From positions 1-9,173 of the forward strand of contig CANDFU010000041.1 in the NCBI GenBank assembly GCA_947384095.1: DNA of 9,173 bases, written 5' to 3'. The DNA comes from an uncultured Roseburia sp. (GTDB lineage Bacteria > Bacillota > Clostridia > Lachnospirales > Lachnospiraceae). This document shows, one piece after another, positions 1 to 5,195 of the stretch. The notes beneath the pieces are model-generated. The model saw nothing but the letters and a program-made list of their open reading frames with translations. It did not search any database and had not been told where the DNA came from. Numbering within the stretch: the stretch's first letter is position 1; every line of letters starts with the position of its first letter. A program made the translations under genes and the position numbers.

Positions 1-239
1 GATTCAGAGGTTCAAGGAAATCTACTCCGTATGCTGCACAGATGGCGGCAGAGACGGCTACGAAGGCAGCCCTGATACACGGGCTGAAGACGGTTGACGT
101 TATGGTAAAGGGACCGGGTTCCGGAAGAGAAGCGGCTATCCGCGCGCTTTCGGCCTGCGGTCTTGAGGTTACGAGCATCAAGGATGTGACCCCGGTTCCT
201 CACAATGGATGCCGCCCGCCAAAACGCAGAAGAGTTTAA
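1..239 (+). CDS. rpsK: 30S ribosomal protein S11 (3' part only)
   Basis: C-terminal 78 residues of ribosomal protein S11, which with S7 and S18 forms the 30S platform near the E site and the mRNA Shine-Dalgarno helix. The reading frame begins at base 3 ([17 protein letters not shown]) and runs to the TAA at 237-239. Family hallmarks are visible: the [14 protein letters not shown] segment, the [17 protein letters not shown] stretch and the arginine-rich end KRRRV. Full-length S11 is about 130 residues, so roughly 50 N-terminal residues lie outside the window. The internal ATG at 42 is not a start: the homology continues upstream without a break. Only 18 nt separate it from rpsD, consistent with co-transcription in the alpha operon. 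The identification is secure. Confidence 0.97.
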   Translation, partial: FRGSRKSTPYAAQMAAETATKAALIHGLKTVDVMVKGPGSGREAAIRALSACGLEVTSIKDVTPVPHNGCRPPKRRRV

Positions 240-257
240 TTAGGAGGTAGAGACGAA

Positions 258-851
258 ATGGCAGTAAATAGAGTTCCGGTTCTGAAAAGATGCAGATCGC
301 TTGGATTGGAGCCAAGTTATCTTGGCTATGATAAGAAGTCAAAAAGAGAGTTAAAGAGAGCGAACAGGAAAATCTCCGAATATGGTCTTCAGCTGCGCGA
401 GAAGCAGAAGGCAAAATTTATCTATGGCGTATTGGAGAAGCCGTTCCACAATTATTACGAGAAAGCCGATCGGATGAAAGGAATGACTGGTACAAATCTG
501 ATGACCATGTTAGAGTCCAGACTGGACAATGTGGTTTTCCGCATGGGTTTTGCCAGAACAAGAAGAGAGGCAAGACAGATTGTCGATCATAAATTTATTC
601 TTGTAAACGGCAGACAGGTAAAGATTCCCTCCTACCTGGTGAAAGCCGGCGACAAGATTGAGATCAAGGAGAAAAACAAAGGTCTTCAGAGAATGAAAGA
701 TATCCTTGAGGTGACCGGCGGCAGACTGGTTCCGGACTGGCTGGATGTTGACGCTGAGAAGCTGCAGGGAACTGTGAAAGAATTACCTTCCAGGGAGCAG
801 ATCGACGTACCTGTTGATGAGATGCTTATTGTCGAGTTATATTCTAAGTAG
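258..851 (+). CDS. rpsD: 30S ribosomal protein S4
   Basis: S4 is a primary 16S rRNA binder that starts 30S assembly; in several bacteria it also represses translation of its own operon or gene. The product is 197 residues, usual for Firmicutes. The N-terminal S4 domain spans about residues 3-94 and the S4 RNA-binding domain about 95-158 (RLDNVVFRMGFARTRREAR, then DHKFILVNGRQV). The C-terminus ends in the typical VDEMLIVELYSK. It is the zinc-free form: the single cysteine in VPVLKRCRSLG leaves no CxxC knuckle. The ATG at 258 follows a strong AGGAGG (242-247) at good spacing. It lies between rpsK and rpoA, as expected for the alpha operon. A role in autoregulation is possible from family knowledge, but I see no recognised S4 target pseudoknot in this window. 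Confidence 0.98.
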   Translation: MAVNRVPVLKRCRSLGLEPSYLGYDKKSKRELKRANRKISEYGLQLREKQKAKFIYGVLEKPFHNYYEKADRMKGMTGTNLMTMLESRLDNVVFRMGFARTRREARQIVDHKFILVNGRQVKIPSYLVKAGDKIEIKEKNKGLQRMKDILEVTGGRLVPDWLDVDAEKLQGTVKELPSREQIDVPVDEMLIVELYSK

Positions 852-852
852 T

Positions 853-975
853 TTTTTGTCTTGTGGCACCTGCCGTGTGACAGGCCGCATGGCTATCCTT
901 CTATGAAAATCTTTGTTTTTTGTAGTGGATTTTTGTCTTGTGACGCCTGCCGTGTGACAGGCCGCATGGTTATCC
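853..975. repeat. 46-bp direct repeat in the rpsD-rpoA spacer
   Basis: Two copies, at 853-898 and 930-975, lie 77 bp apart in the 196-nt spacer. By eye they match at 43 of 46 positions. Each begins with a run of T followed by GTCTTGTG and contains CCTG-CCGTGTGA-CAGG, which can form a short stem, then CCGCATGG and TATCC. The 31 nt between the copies (899-929) are AT-rich and unrelated. The first copy starts one base after the rpsD stop codon. The arrangement could come from a local tandem duplication or from a short interspersed repeat; this window alone cannot tell. No ORF with coding character covers it. Confidence 0.85.
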
Positions 976-977
976 AT

Positions 978-1004
978 ACTGTGCAGGGCATGTGTCTGCA
1001 CAGT
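978..1004 (+). promoter_or_regulatory. Perfect 9-bp hairpin upstream of rpoA
   Basis: Arms ACTGTGCAG (978-986) and CTGCACAGT (996-1004) pair perfectly around a 9-nt loop. The second arm ends 43 nt before the rpoA GTG and about 27 nt before its ribosome binding site. No T-tract follows, so it does not look like an intrinsic terminator. It could be an mRNA stability or processing element, a protein-binding leader structure, or a DNA operator. The structure is seen in the sequence; the role is unknown. Confidence 0.6.
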
Positions 1005-1047
1005 GATGAATGATCAGGCAGATTACCCGAGAAGGAGGGACTTTGTA

Positions 1048-2007
1048 GTGTTCGATTTTGAAAAACCAAAAATTGAAATCGCGGAAATTTCAGAAGACAA
1101 GAAGTACGGTAAGTTTGTTGTAGAACCATTGGAAAGAGGTTACGGTACGACACTCGGCAACTCCTTGAGAAGGATTATGCTCTCTTCACTGCCGGGCGCG
1201 GCTGTAAGCCAGGTTAAGATCGACGGTGTTTTACATGAATTCAGTTCGATTCCCGGAGTCAAGGAAGATGTGACTGAGATTATTATGAATATCAAAAATC
1301 TTGCCATCAGAAATAACAGCTCTACAAATGAACCTAAAGTTGCTTACATTGAATTCGAAGGTGAAGGCGTAGTCACAGCAGCAGATATCCAGGTTGATTC
1401 TGATATACAGATTTTAAATCCGGATCTGGTAATTGCCAACTTAAATGGGGGAGCAGACTGTAAGCTTTACATGGAGCTTACCATTACAAAGGGCAGAGGA
1501 TATGTCAGTGCAGAGAAGAATAAGACGGAGGATGTGCCGATCGGTGTCATTGCAATCGATTCTATTTATACGCCGGTAGAGCGTGTGAATCTGGCGATTG
1601 AGAATACCCGTGTGGGACAGATTACGGATTACGACAAGCTGACGCTGGATGTATTTACAAACGGTACCTTGGAGCCGGACGAGGCGGTAAGCCTTGCCGC
1701 AAAGGTACTGAGCGAGCATTTGAGCCTTTTTATCGATCTGTCGGAGGCCGCACAGCAGGCGGACGTCATGATTGAGAAAGAAGATAATGCGAAAGAAAAA
1801 GTTCTTGAAATGAATATAGACGAACTGGAATTGTCCGTGCGTTCTTATAACTGTCTGAAACGTGCCGGTATCAATACCGTGGAGGAACTGACAAACCGGA
1901 CGTCAGAAGACATGATGAAAGTCCGGAATCTGGGGCGCAAGTCCCTGGAGGAAGTGCTTGCGAAGTTAAAAGAACTGGGGCTTCAGTTAAATCAGAGTGA
2001 AGAGTAG
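1048..2007 (+). CDS. rpoA: DNA-directed RNA polymerase subunit alpha
   Basis: Alpha dimerises to nucleate assembly of core RNA polymerase, and its C-terminal domain contacts UP elements and activators. The 319-residue product has the N-terminal assembly domain at about 1-235 ([19 protein letters not shown], then [16 protein letters not shown]), a linker rich in charged residues, and the helix-hairpin-helix C-terminal domain at about 255-312. DNA-contact residues line up with the E. coli protein even in numbering: R265, N268, C269 and K271, then G296, K298 and S299 in [10 protein letters not shown] chose the GTG at 1048 because GAAGGAGGGA (1031-1040) sits just upstream and [11 protein letters not shown] is the usual N-terminus. 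In-frame codons upstream (GTG 1003, ATG 1006) would add non-homologous residues and lack a ribosome binding site. It is preceded by a repeat-bearing spacer and followed by a 304-nt spacer. Confidence 0.98.
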   Translation: MFDFEKPKIEIAEISEDKKYGKFVVEPLERGYGTTLGNSLRRIMLSSLPGAAVSQVKIDGVLHEFSSIPGVKEDVTEIIMNIKNLAIRNNSSTNEPKVAYIEFEGEGVVTAADIQVDSDIQILNPDLVIANLNGGADCKLYMELTITKGRGYVSAEKNKTEDVPIGVIAIDSIYTPVERVNLAIENTRVGQITDYDKLTLDVFTNGTLEPDEAVSLAAKVLSEHLSLFIDLSEAAQQADVMIEKEDNAKEKVLEMNIDELELSVRSYNCLKRAGINTVEELTNRTSEDMMKVRNLGRKSLEEVLAKLKELGLQLNQSEE

Positions 2008-2093
2008 GCAGAACCAGTAAGACCAAAGGGCGTGGATTATGTCTCGTGTACGGGAGTGTATGCGGCAGTCCGGAGGGAATGTACGTTTCCCCG

Positions 2094-2115
2094 ACAGCCG
2101 GGACGGCTGTTTTTT
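2094..2115 (+). terminator. Terminator-like hairpin between rpoA and rplQ
   Basis: Arms ACAGCCG (2094-2100) and CGGCTGT (2104-2110) form a perfect 7-bp GC-rich stem with a GGA loop, followed directly by a run of T (2110-2115). This is the classic form of a Rho-independent terminator, though the stem is short. It lies 87 nt after the rpoA stop codon and about 200 nt before rplQ. It may partly terminate or attenuate transcription and so lower L17 mRNA relative to alpha, or it may end the operon with rplQ expressed from another promoter. I found no convincing promoter between it and rplQ. Confidence 0.6.
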
Positions 2116-2199
2116 GTATGACGGATGAGGGAATGCGTCCGGAACAGCAGACGGAAAGAGCGCAGATGAGATTCCGGTGCACAAATCATGAGTGGCTCA

Positions 2200-2236
2200 C
2201 GGAAGGTGCCTGTGCGGTATCACAGGGGCCTTTCCG
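2200..2236 (+). promoter_or_regulatory. Long imperfect hairpin in the rplQ leader
   Basis: CCTGTG (2209-2214) pairs with CACAGG (2221-2226) around a 6-nt loop. After a 2x2 internal loop, the stem continues as CGGAAGG against CCTTTCCG with one bulged base. No T-tract follows. It lies about 76 nt upstream of the rplQ start, between the terminator-like hairpin and the second 20-bp repeat copy. It may be part of an RNA leader structure or the relic of an inserted palindromic element. No function can be read from the sequence. Confidence 0.45.
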
Positions 2237-2283
2237 CAACAAGAAGATCGCATTCGGTGAGTAAGGCCAAAGAGCGTGGCCGG

Positions 2284-2304
2284 ATGCTCCACAAAATGGA
2301 GGAT
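2284..2304 (+). promoter_or_regulatory. Small hairpin covering the rplQ ribosome binding site
   Basis: CTCCA (2287-2291) and TGGAG (2297-2301) pair around CAAAA. Two further A-T pairs follow outside a G/G mismatch, spanning 2284-2304. The 3' arm contains most of the rplQ Shine-Dalgarno GGAGGA (2298-2303), 8 nt before the ATG at 2312. The stem is weak, so it may only modestly hinder initiation. A second purine-rich stretch, AAGGAAA at 2305-2311, remains exposed but is too close to the start to serve well. Confidence 0.4.
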
Positions 2305-2311
2305 AAGGAAA

Positions 2312-2848
2312 ATGGCAAAGTATCGTAAATTAGGCAGAACTTCCAGCCAGAGAAAAGCATTGCTGAGAAGCCAGGTGACGGCGCTGATCTGGCACGGAAG
2401 GATTGTAACTACAGAGGCAAAGGCAAAAGAGGTCCGTAAGATTGCGGAAGGAATTATCGCGAAGGCAATCAAGGAAAAAGATAACTTTGAGGAAGTGACC
2501 ATAAAGGCGAAAGTTCCGCGCAAGGACAAGGACGGCAAGAGAGTCAAAGAAGTCGTAGACGGTAAGAGAGTGACGGTTTTTGACGAGATTGACAAGACGA
2601 TCAAGAAAGATCTTCCTTCCCGTCTGCATGCCCGCAGAGAGATTTTAAGAGTGCTCTATCCGGTAAAGGACGTTCCGAAGGAAGGCGCGGGAAGAAAGAG
2701 AAATACGAAGGAAGTGGATCTGGTTGCGAAATTGTTTGACGAGATCGCGCCGAAGTATGTGGGCCGCAATGGCGGTTACACCAGAATCGTGAAGATCGGA
2801 CAGCGCAAAGGTGACGGCGCGCTGGAAGTACTGCTTGAGCTGGTATAA
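2312..2848 (+). CDS. rplQ: 50S ribosomal protein L17, long form
   Basis: L17 binds 23S rRNA near the peptide exit side of the 50S subunit. The product is 178 residues, well above the 116-130 usual in bacteria. The N-terminal core ([20 protein letters not shown], then [17 protein letters not shown]) and C-terminal core ([25 protein letters not shown]) are intact. Between about residues 54 and 103 sits a lysine- and aspartate-rich insertion ([20 protein letters not shown]...), after which the family motif LHARRE resumes. The start at 2312 is chosen because it has a GGAGGA at 8 nt and gives the usual MAKYRKLGR. An in-frame GTG at 2276 would add 12 unrelated residues. It is the last gene of the plus-strand block and is followed by a strong terminator. 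Confidence 0.97.
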   Translation: MAKYRKLGRTSSQRKALLRSQVTALIWHGRIVTTEAKAKEVRKIAEGIIAKAIKEKDNFEEVTIKAKVPRKDKDGKRVKEVVDGKRVTVFDEIDKTIKKDLPSRLHARREILRVLYPVKDVPKEGAGRKRNTKEVDLVAKLFDEIAPKYVGRNGGYTRIVKIGQRKGDGALEVLLELV

Positions 2849-2866
2849 AGGATGTATTGCAGGATT

Positions 2867-2900
2867 AAAGAGGACAGTCGTGAAAACGGCTGTCCTTTTT
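2867..2900 (+). terminator. Rho-independent terminator after rplQ
   Basis: AGGACAGTCG (2871-2880) and CGGCTGTCCT (2887-2896) form a 10-bp stem with one T-G wobble around TGAAAA, followed by TTTTT to 2900. A-rich bases before the stem can pair with the T-tract. It lies 18 nt past the rplQ stop and should end the alpha-operon transcript. Read on the minus strand, the stem is followed only by a weak T-rich stretch (CTCTTTAAT). It may therefore act weakly as a bidirectional terminator for the convergent kinase transcript. Confidence 0.9.
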
Positions 2901-2955
2901 GGGTGCTATGAAAGTTCCCGGTTTACCATCTGCGGAGCAATCGGCTTTCCTGTTT

Positions 2956-2988
2956 CGGTAGTGCGCCGTGTCAAAAGGCACGCTACCG
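2956..2988. repeat. 12-bp hairpin next to the tandem repeats
   Basis: CGGTAGTGCGCC (2956-2967) and GGCACGCTACCG (2977-2988) pair with one mismatch and one wobble around a 9-nt loop. The right arm overlaps the first 29-bp tandem unit, and its CGGTAG/CTACCG ends are the same core seen in the repeats downstream. The structure suits a folded 3' untranslated region of the minus-strand kinase mRNA. It has no T-tract in either direction. Confidence 0.6.
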
Positions 2989-3068
2989 CCCGATTGCGGG
3001 CAGGTATCACGCTACCGCCCGATTGCGGGCAGGTATCACGCTACCGCTCGATTGTGAGCGGTAGCGTG
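2979..3068. repeat. 29-bp tandem repeats ending in a hairpin at the kinase stop
   Basis: Two identical 29-bp units (2979-3007 and 3008-3036) each start CACGCTACCGCCCGATTG and end GGGCAGGTAT. A third, diverged unit begins at 3037 and passes into a perfect 13-bp palindrome: CACGCTACCGCTC (3037-3049) pairs with GAGCGGTAGCGTG (3056-3068) around 6 nt. Each complete unit also has its own stem (CCGCCCG against CGGGCAG, one wobble). The third unit overlaps the last codons and the TAG of the minus-strand kinase (3041-3043). The stop therefore sits inside the palindrome, and the two other units lie in its 3' untranslated region. The units are contiguous with no spacers, so this is not a CRISPR array. 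Confidence 0.9.
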
Positions 3069-4456
3069 AAGATAAATTCGGTTCCCACGCCTTCCGTGCT
3101 GATGACGGTAATGTTTTCTCCATGTGCCTGTATGATTTCTTTTACGATGGAGAGGCCAAGTCCGGTCCCTTTTTTATCTTTTCCGCGGGAAAGATCGGTT
3201 TTGTAGAAGCGTTCCCAGATCTTTTTGATACTATCTTTCGGGATGCCGATTCCGGTATCTTTGACCGAGACGAAGATCTTTTCATTTTTTTCGGTCGTTT
3301 CGATTGTGATGGAGGAATCGGAATGGCTGAATTTCAGTGCATTGTCGATCAGGTTGTAAAGGACCTGCTGGATTTTGCTGATATCGGCGGAGACGTAGAG
3401 ACGTTCTCCGGTCAGAATCAGGTTACAGGAAATTCGCTTGTCTTTGCAGGCGCCTTCAAAGGTCTGAACCGTTTTGCGAATGGTATAGTTGATGTCAAAG
3501 TCTGTGATGTCGAGCATCATGCCGTGCGACCCGTAACGGTTCAGCTCCAGAAGGCTTGTAGTCAGTTTATTGAGACGTTCTGTCTCAAAGAGAATGATAT
3601 TTAAATATTTTTCCTGCATCTCCACGGGGATGGTCCCGTCGAGCATTGCCTCGACATAGCCCTTGATCGAGGTAAGCGGCGAGCGGAAGTCATGGGAGAC
3701 GTTGGAGACGAATTTCTTCTGGTCATCTTCCAGTGTGTTGAGCTCATTTGCCATATAGTTAAAGGAGGCGGCCAGATAGCCGATCTCATCGTTGGCGTGG
3801 TAATCGATTTTGGCCTGGAAGTTTCCGGCGGCATATTCGGCTGCGCCTTTTGCGATTTTCCGGATGGGAAAATAGACGACCCAGGTGAAGAGGGCAAGGA
3901 CGGCGATGGCTGCGGCGAACAACAGGGCCAGTGTCTGGTAGGCGATTGCCGTCAGGCTGTTGGCCAGCGAAATGACGCTGCTCATCGGTTTGTGAATCAC
4001 ACAATAACCGCGTACTTTATAATTTACCGTGATCGGAGAAAAAACGCTTAAGGTATCCGCTGTGAAATGATCATAAAAGCGGCCGGTCTGGTAATAACGG
4101 CTGCCAAAATCGGTGACATCAAAGCCGGCAATGGTTTCTTCGCTTTCCGTGAGTTCCGGCTGGGCCGTGTTGAGAATAATGGCCCCTCTGGTGTCTACGA
4201 TCCAGATTTCCCCGGAAAGATAGGCGCTCAGCGCGGTCAGCTGTGCCCGGATTTCCTCCAGGGACATGGCATTGGAAAAGTAATTTTCTGCATAGTCAGA
4301 AGAGATCAGCACGGACTCACGGTAGAGATTGGAAGCCTCTCTTTTTTCCAGAAAGTGAAAAGTCAGATGATACGTAAACGTTGCGATAATGATAAAACCG
4401 ATGATGCCGTATAGGAGATAACCGGCGGCCAGTTTAGGATACAGTGTGCGTTTCAT
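3041..4456 (-). CDS. Membrane sensor histidine kinase (two-component system)
   Basis: A 471-residue sensor kinase that would autophosphorylate on histidine and pass phosphate to the regulator encoded just upstream. Membrane segments lie at about residues 11-32 and 172-195. They flank an external sensor of about 140 residues with strand patterns like a PAS/Cache fold (IWIVDTRGAIILN, GYCVIHKP). A HAMP linker follows at about 196-248. The HisKA box is FVSNVSHDFRSPLTSIKGY with the phospho-acceptor H255. The ATPase domain shows the N box (QQVLYNLIDNALKFS), G1 (DTGIGI, D400), the F-box region (IWERFYKTD) and G2 (GTGLGLS, 430-436), so the catalytic core appears intact. The start codon overlaps the regulator stop by 4 nt (ATGA), implying translational coupling. 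The last codons lie inside a palindrome belonging to a tandem-repeat cluster. The stimulus is unknown, and no specific gene name is justified. Confidence 0.95.
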   Translation of the reverse strand: MKRTLYPKLAAGYLLYGIIGFIIIATFTYHLTFHFLEKREASNLYRESVLISSDYAENYFSNAMSLEEIRAQLTALSAYLSGEIWIVDTRGAIILNTAQPELTESEETIAGFDVTDFGSRYYQTGRFYDHFTADTLSVFSPITVNYKVRGYCVIHKPMSSVISLANSLTAIAYQTLALLFAAAIAVLALFTWVVYFPIRKIAKGAAEYAAGNFQAKIDYHANDEIGYLAASFNYMANELNTLEDDQKKFVSNVSHDFRSPLTSIKGYVEAMLDGTIPVEMQEKYLNIILFETERLNKLTTSLLELNRYGSHGMMLDITDFDINYTIRKTVQTFEGACKDKRISCNLILTGERLYVSADISKIQQVLYNLIDNALKFSHSDSSITIETTEKNEKIFVSVKDTGIGIPKDSIKKIWERFYKTDLSRGKDKKGTGLGLSIVKEIIQAHGENITVISTEGVGTEFIFTLPLTIER

Positions 4457-5157
4457 AGGTCGCGGACCTCAAATTTGTAACCGACGCTCCAGACGGTTGC
4501 AAGGCTCCAGTTGGCATGGTCTTTGATTTTTTCCCGCAGTCGCTTGACGTGAACATCCACGGTGCGGGTGTCTCCAATGTATTCATAGCCCCAGATGTGA
4601 TCCAGAAGCTGTTCCCGGGTAAATACCTGGTTCGGCGAGGAAGCAAGGAAATATAAAAGCTCCAGTTCTTTGGGCGGCATATCCACGGCACGGCCACGAT
4701 AGATCACGGAGTAATTGGAGAGATTTACTACGAGATCCGGATATTTGACACATTTGAGTTCCGGCGCGCTTTCTTCTGCCCGGGGCGGCTGATAGCGGCG
4801 CAGGACTGCTTTTACACGTGCGACGAGTTCTTTGGAGTCAAACGGCTTTATGATATAGTCGTCTGCGCCCAGTTCCAGGCCGAGTACTTTGTCAAAGATT
4901 TCCCCTTTGGCGGAGAGCATGATAATCGGCACATTTGCTTTGGAGCGGACTTCCCGGCAGACCTGGTAACCGTCGATTCCCGGGAGCATCAGATCGAGAA
5001 GAATCAGATTCGGGCTGTATTGTTCGAAGGCCAGAAGCGCTTCTTCGCCATCGTTTACGATCCGTGTGTCAAAACACTCCTTTGTGAGATAGAGGGAGAT
5101 CAGTTCCGCGATATTGTTGTCGTCGTCCACGATCAATATTTTTTGTTTTGCTGCCAT
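4453..5157 (-). CDS. OmpR/PhoB-family response regulator
   Basis: A 234-residue DNA-binding regulator, partner of the kinase that follows. The receiver domain (about 4-118) has the acidic pocket D11-D12, phospho-acceptor D55 in LILLDLMLPG, S82 in MLSAKG and K104 in IIKPF, so it should be phosphorylatable. The winged-helix output domain (about 130-232) has the recognition helix around DTRTVDVHVKRLREKI and ends ATVWSVGYKFEV, close to the usual wing motif. The ATG at 5155-5157 follows GAGGTGAT (5164-5171 on the minus strand). It starts 38 nt after the mutS2 stop with no terminator seen between, so transcription from mutS2 is likely; an additional promoter cannot be excluded. It overlaps the kinase gene by 4 nt. 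Target sites are unknown, though the palindromes in the divergent region at 7775-7894 are candidates worth testing. Confidence 0.96.
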   Translation of the reverse strand: MAAKQKILIVDDDNNIAELISLYLTKECFDTRIVNDGEEALLAFEQYSPNLILLDLMLPGIDGYQVCREVRSKANVPIIMLSAKGEIFDKVLGLELGADDYIIKPFDSKELVARVKAVLRRYQPPRAEESAPELKCVKYPDLVVNLSNYSVIYRGRAVDMPPKELELLYFLASSPNQVFTREQLLDHIWGYEYIGDTRTVDVHVKRLREKIKDHANWSLATVWSVGYKFEVRDL

Positions 5158-5195
5158 GTGTTAATCACCTCAAAATTCTTGTGTGTTAAATGGTT

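Larger units (their letters stand above)
2016..2279. repeat. 20-bp direct repeat bracketing extra DNA before rplQ
   Basis: AGTAAGACCAAAGGGCGTGG (2016-2035) and AGTAAGGCCAAAGAGCGTGG (2260-2279) match at 18 of 20 positions and lie 244 bp apart. They bracket most of the 304-nt gap between rpoA and rplQ. The first copy begins 8 nt after the rpoA stop, and the second is 32 nt before the rplQ start. This is what one would expect if an ancestral short leader had been duplicated or split by inserted DNA. The interior (2036-2259) holds a terminator-like hairpin and a longer imperfect hairpin. Its small ORFs (for example an ATG at 2046) show no ribosome binding site or recognisable protein. Confidence 0.65.

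Noticed and set aside
2046..2264. 72-codon plus-strand ORF in the rpoA-rplQ spacer
   Set aside because: No ribosome binding site; its frame crosses the terminator-like hairpin and the long imperfect hairpin; composition is irregular and no protein family is recognisable.
2979..3068. Repeat length of 29 bp suggested a small CRISPR array
   Set aside because: The units are directly contiguous with no spacers, and the third copy merges into a coding palindrome. No cas genes are present.
2811..3206. 131-codon plus-strand ORF across the rplQ end, terminator and repeats
   Set aside because: It overlaps the rplQ 3' end in another frame, passes through the terminator and tandem repeats, and enters the antisense strand of the kinase gene. 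It is a frame shadow.
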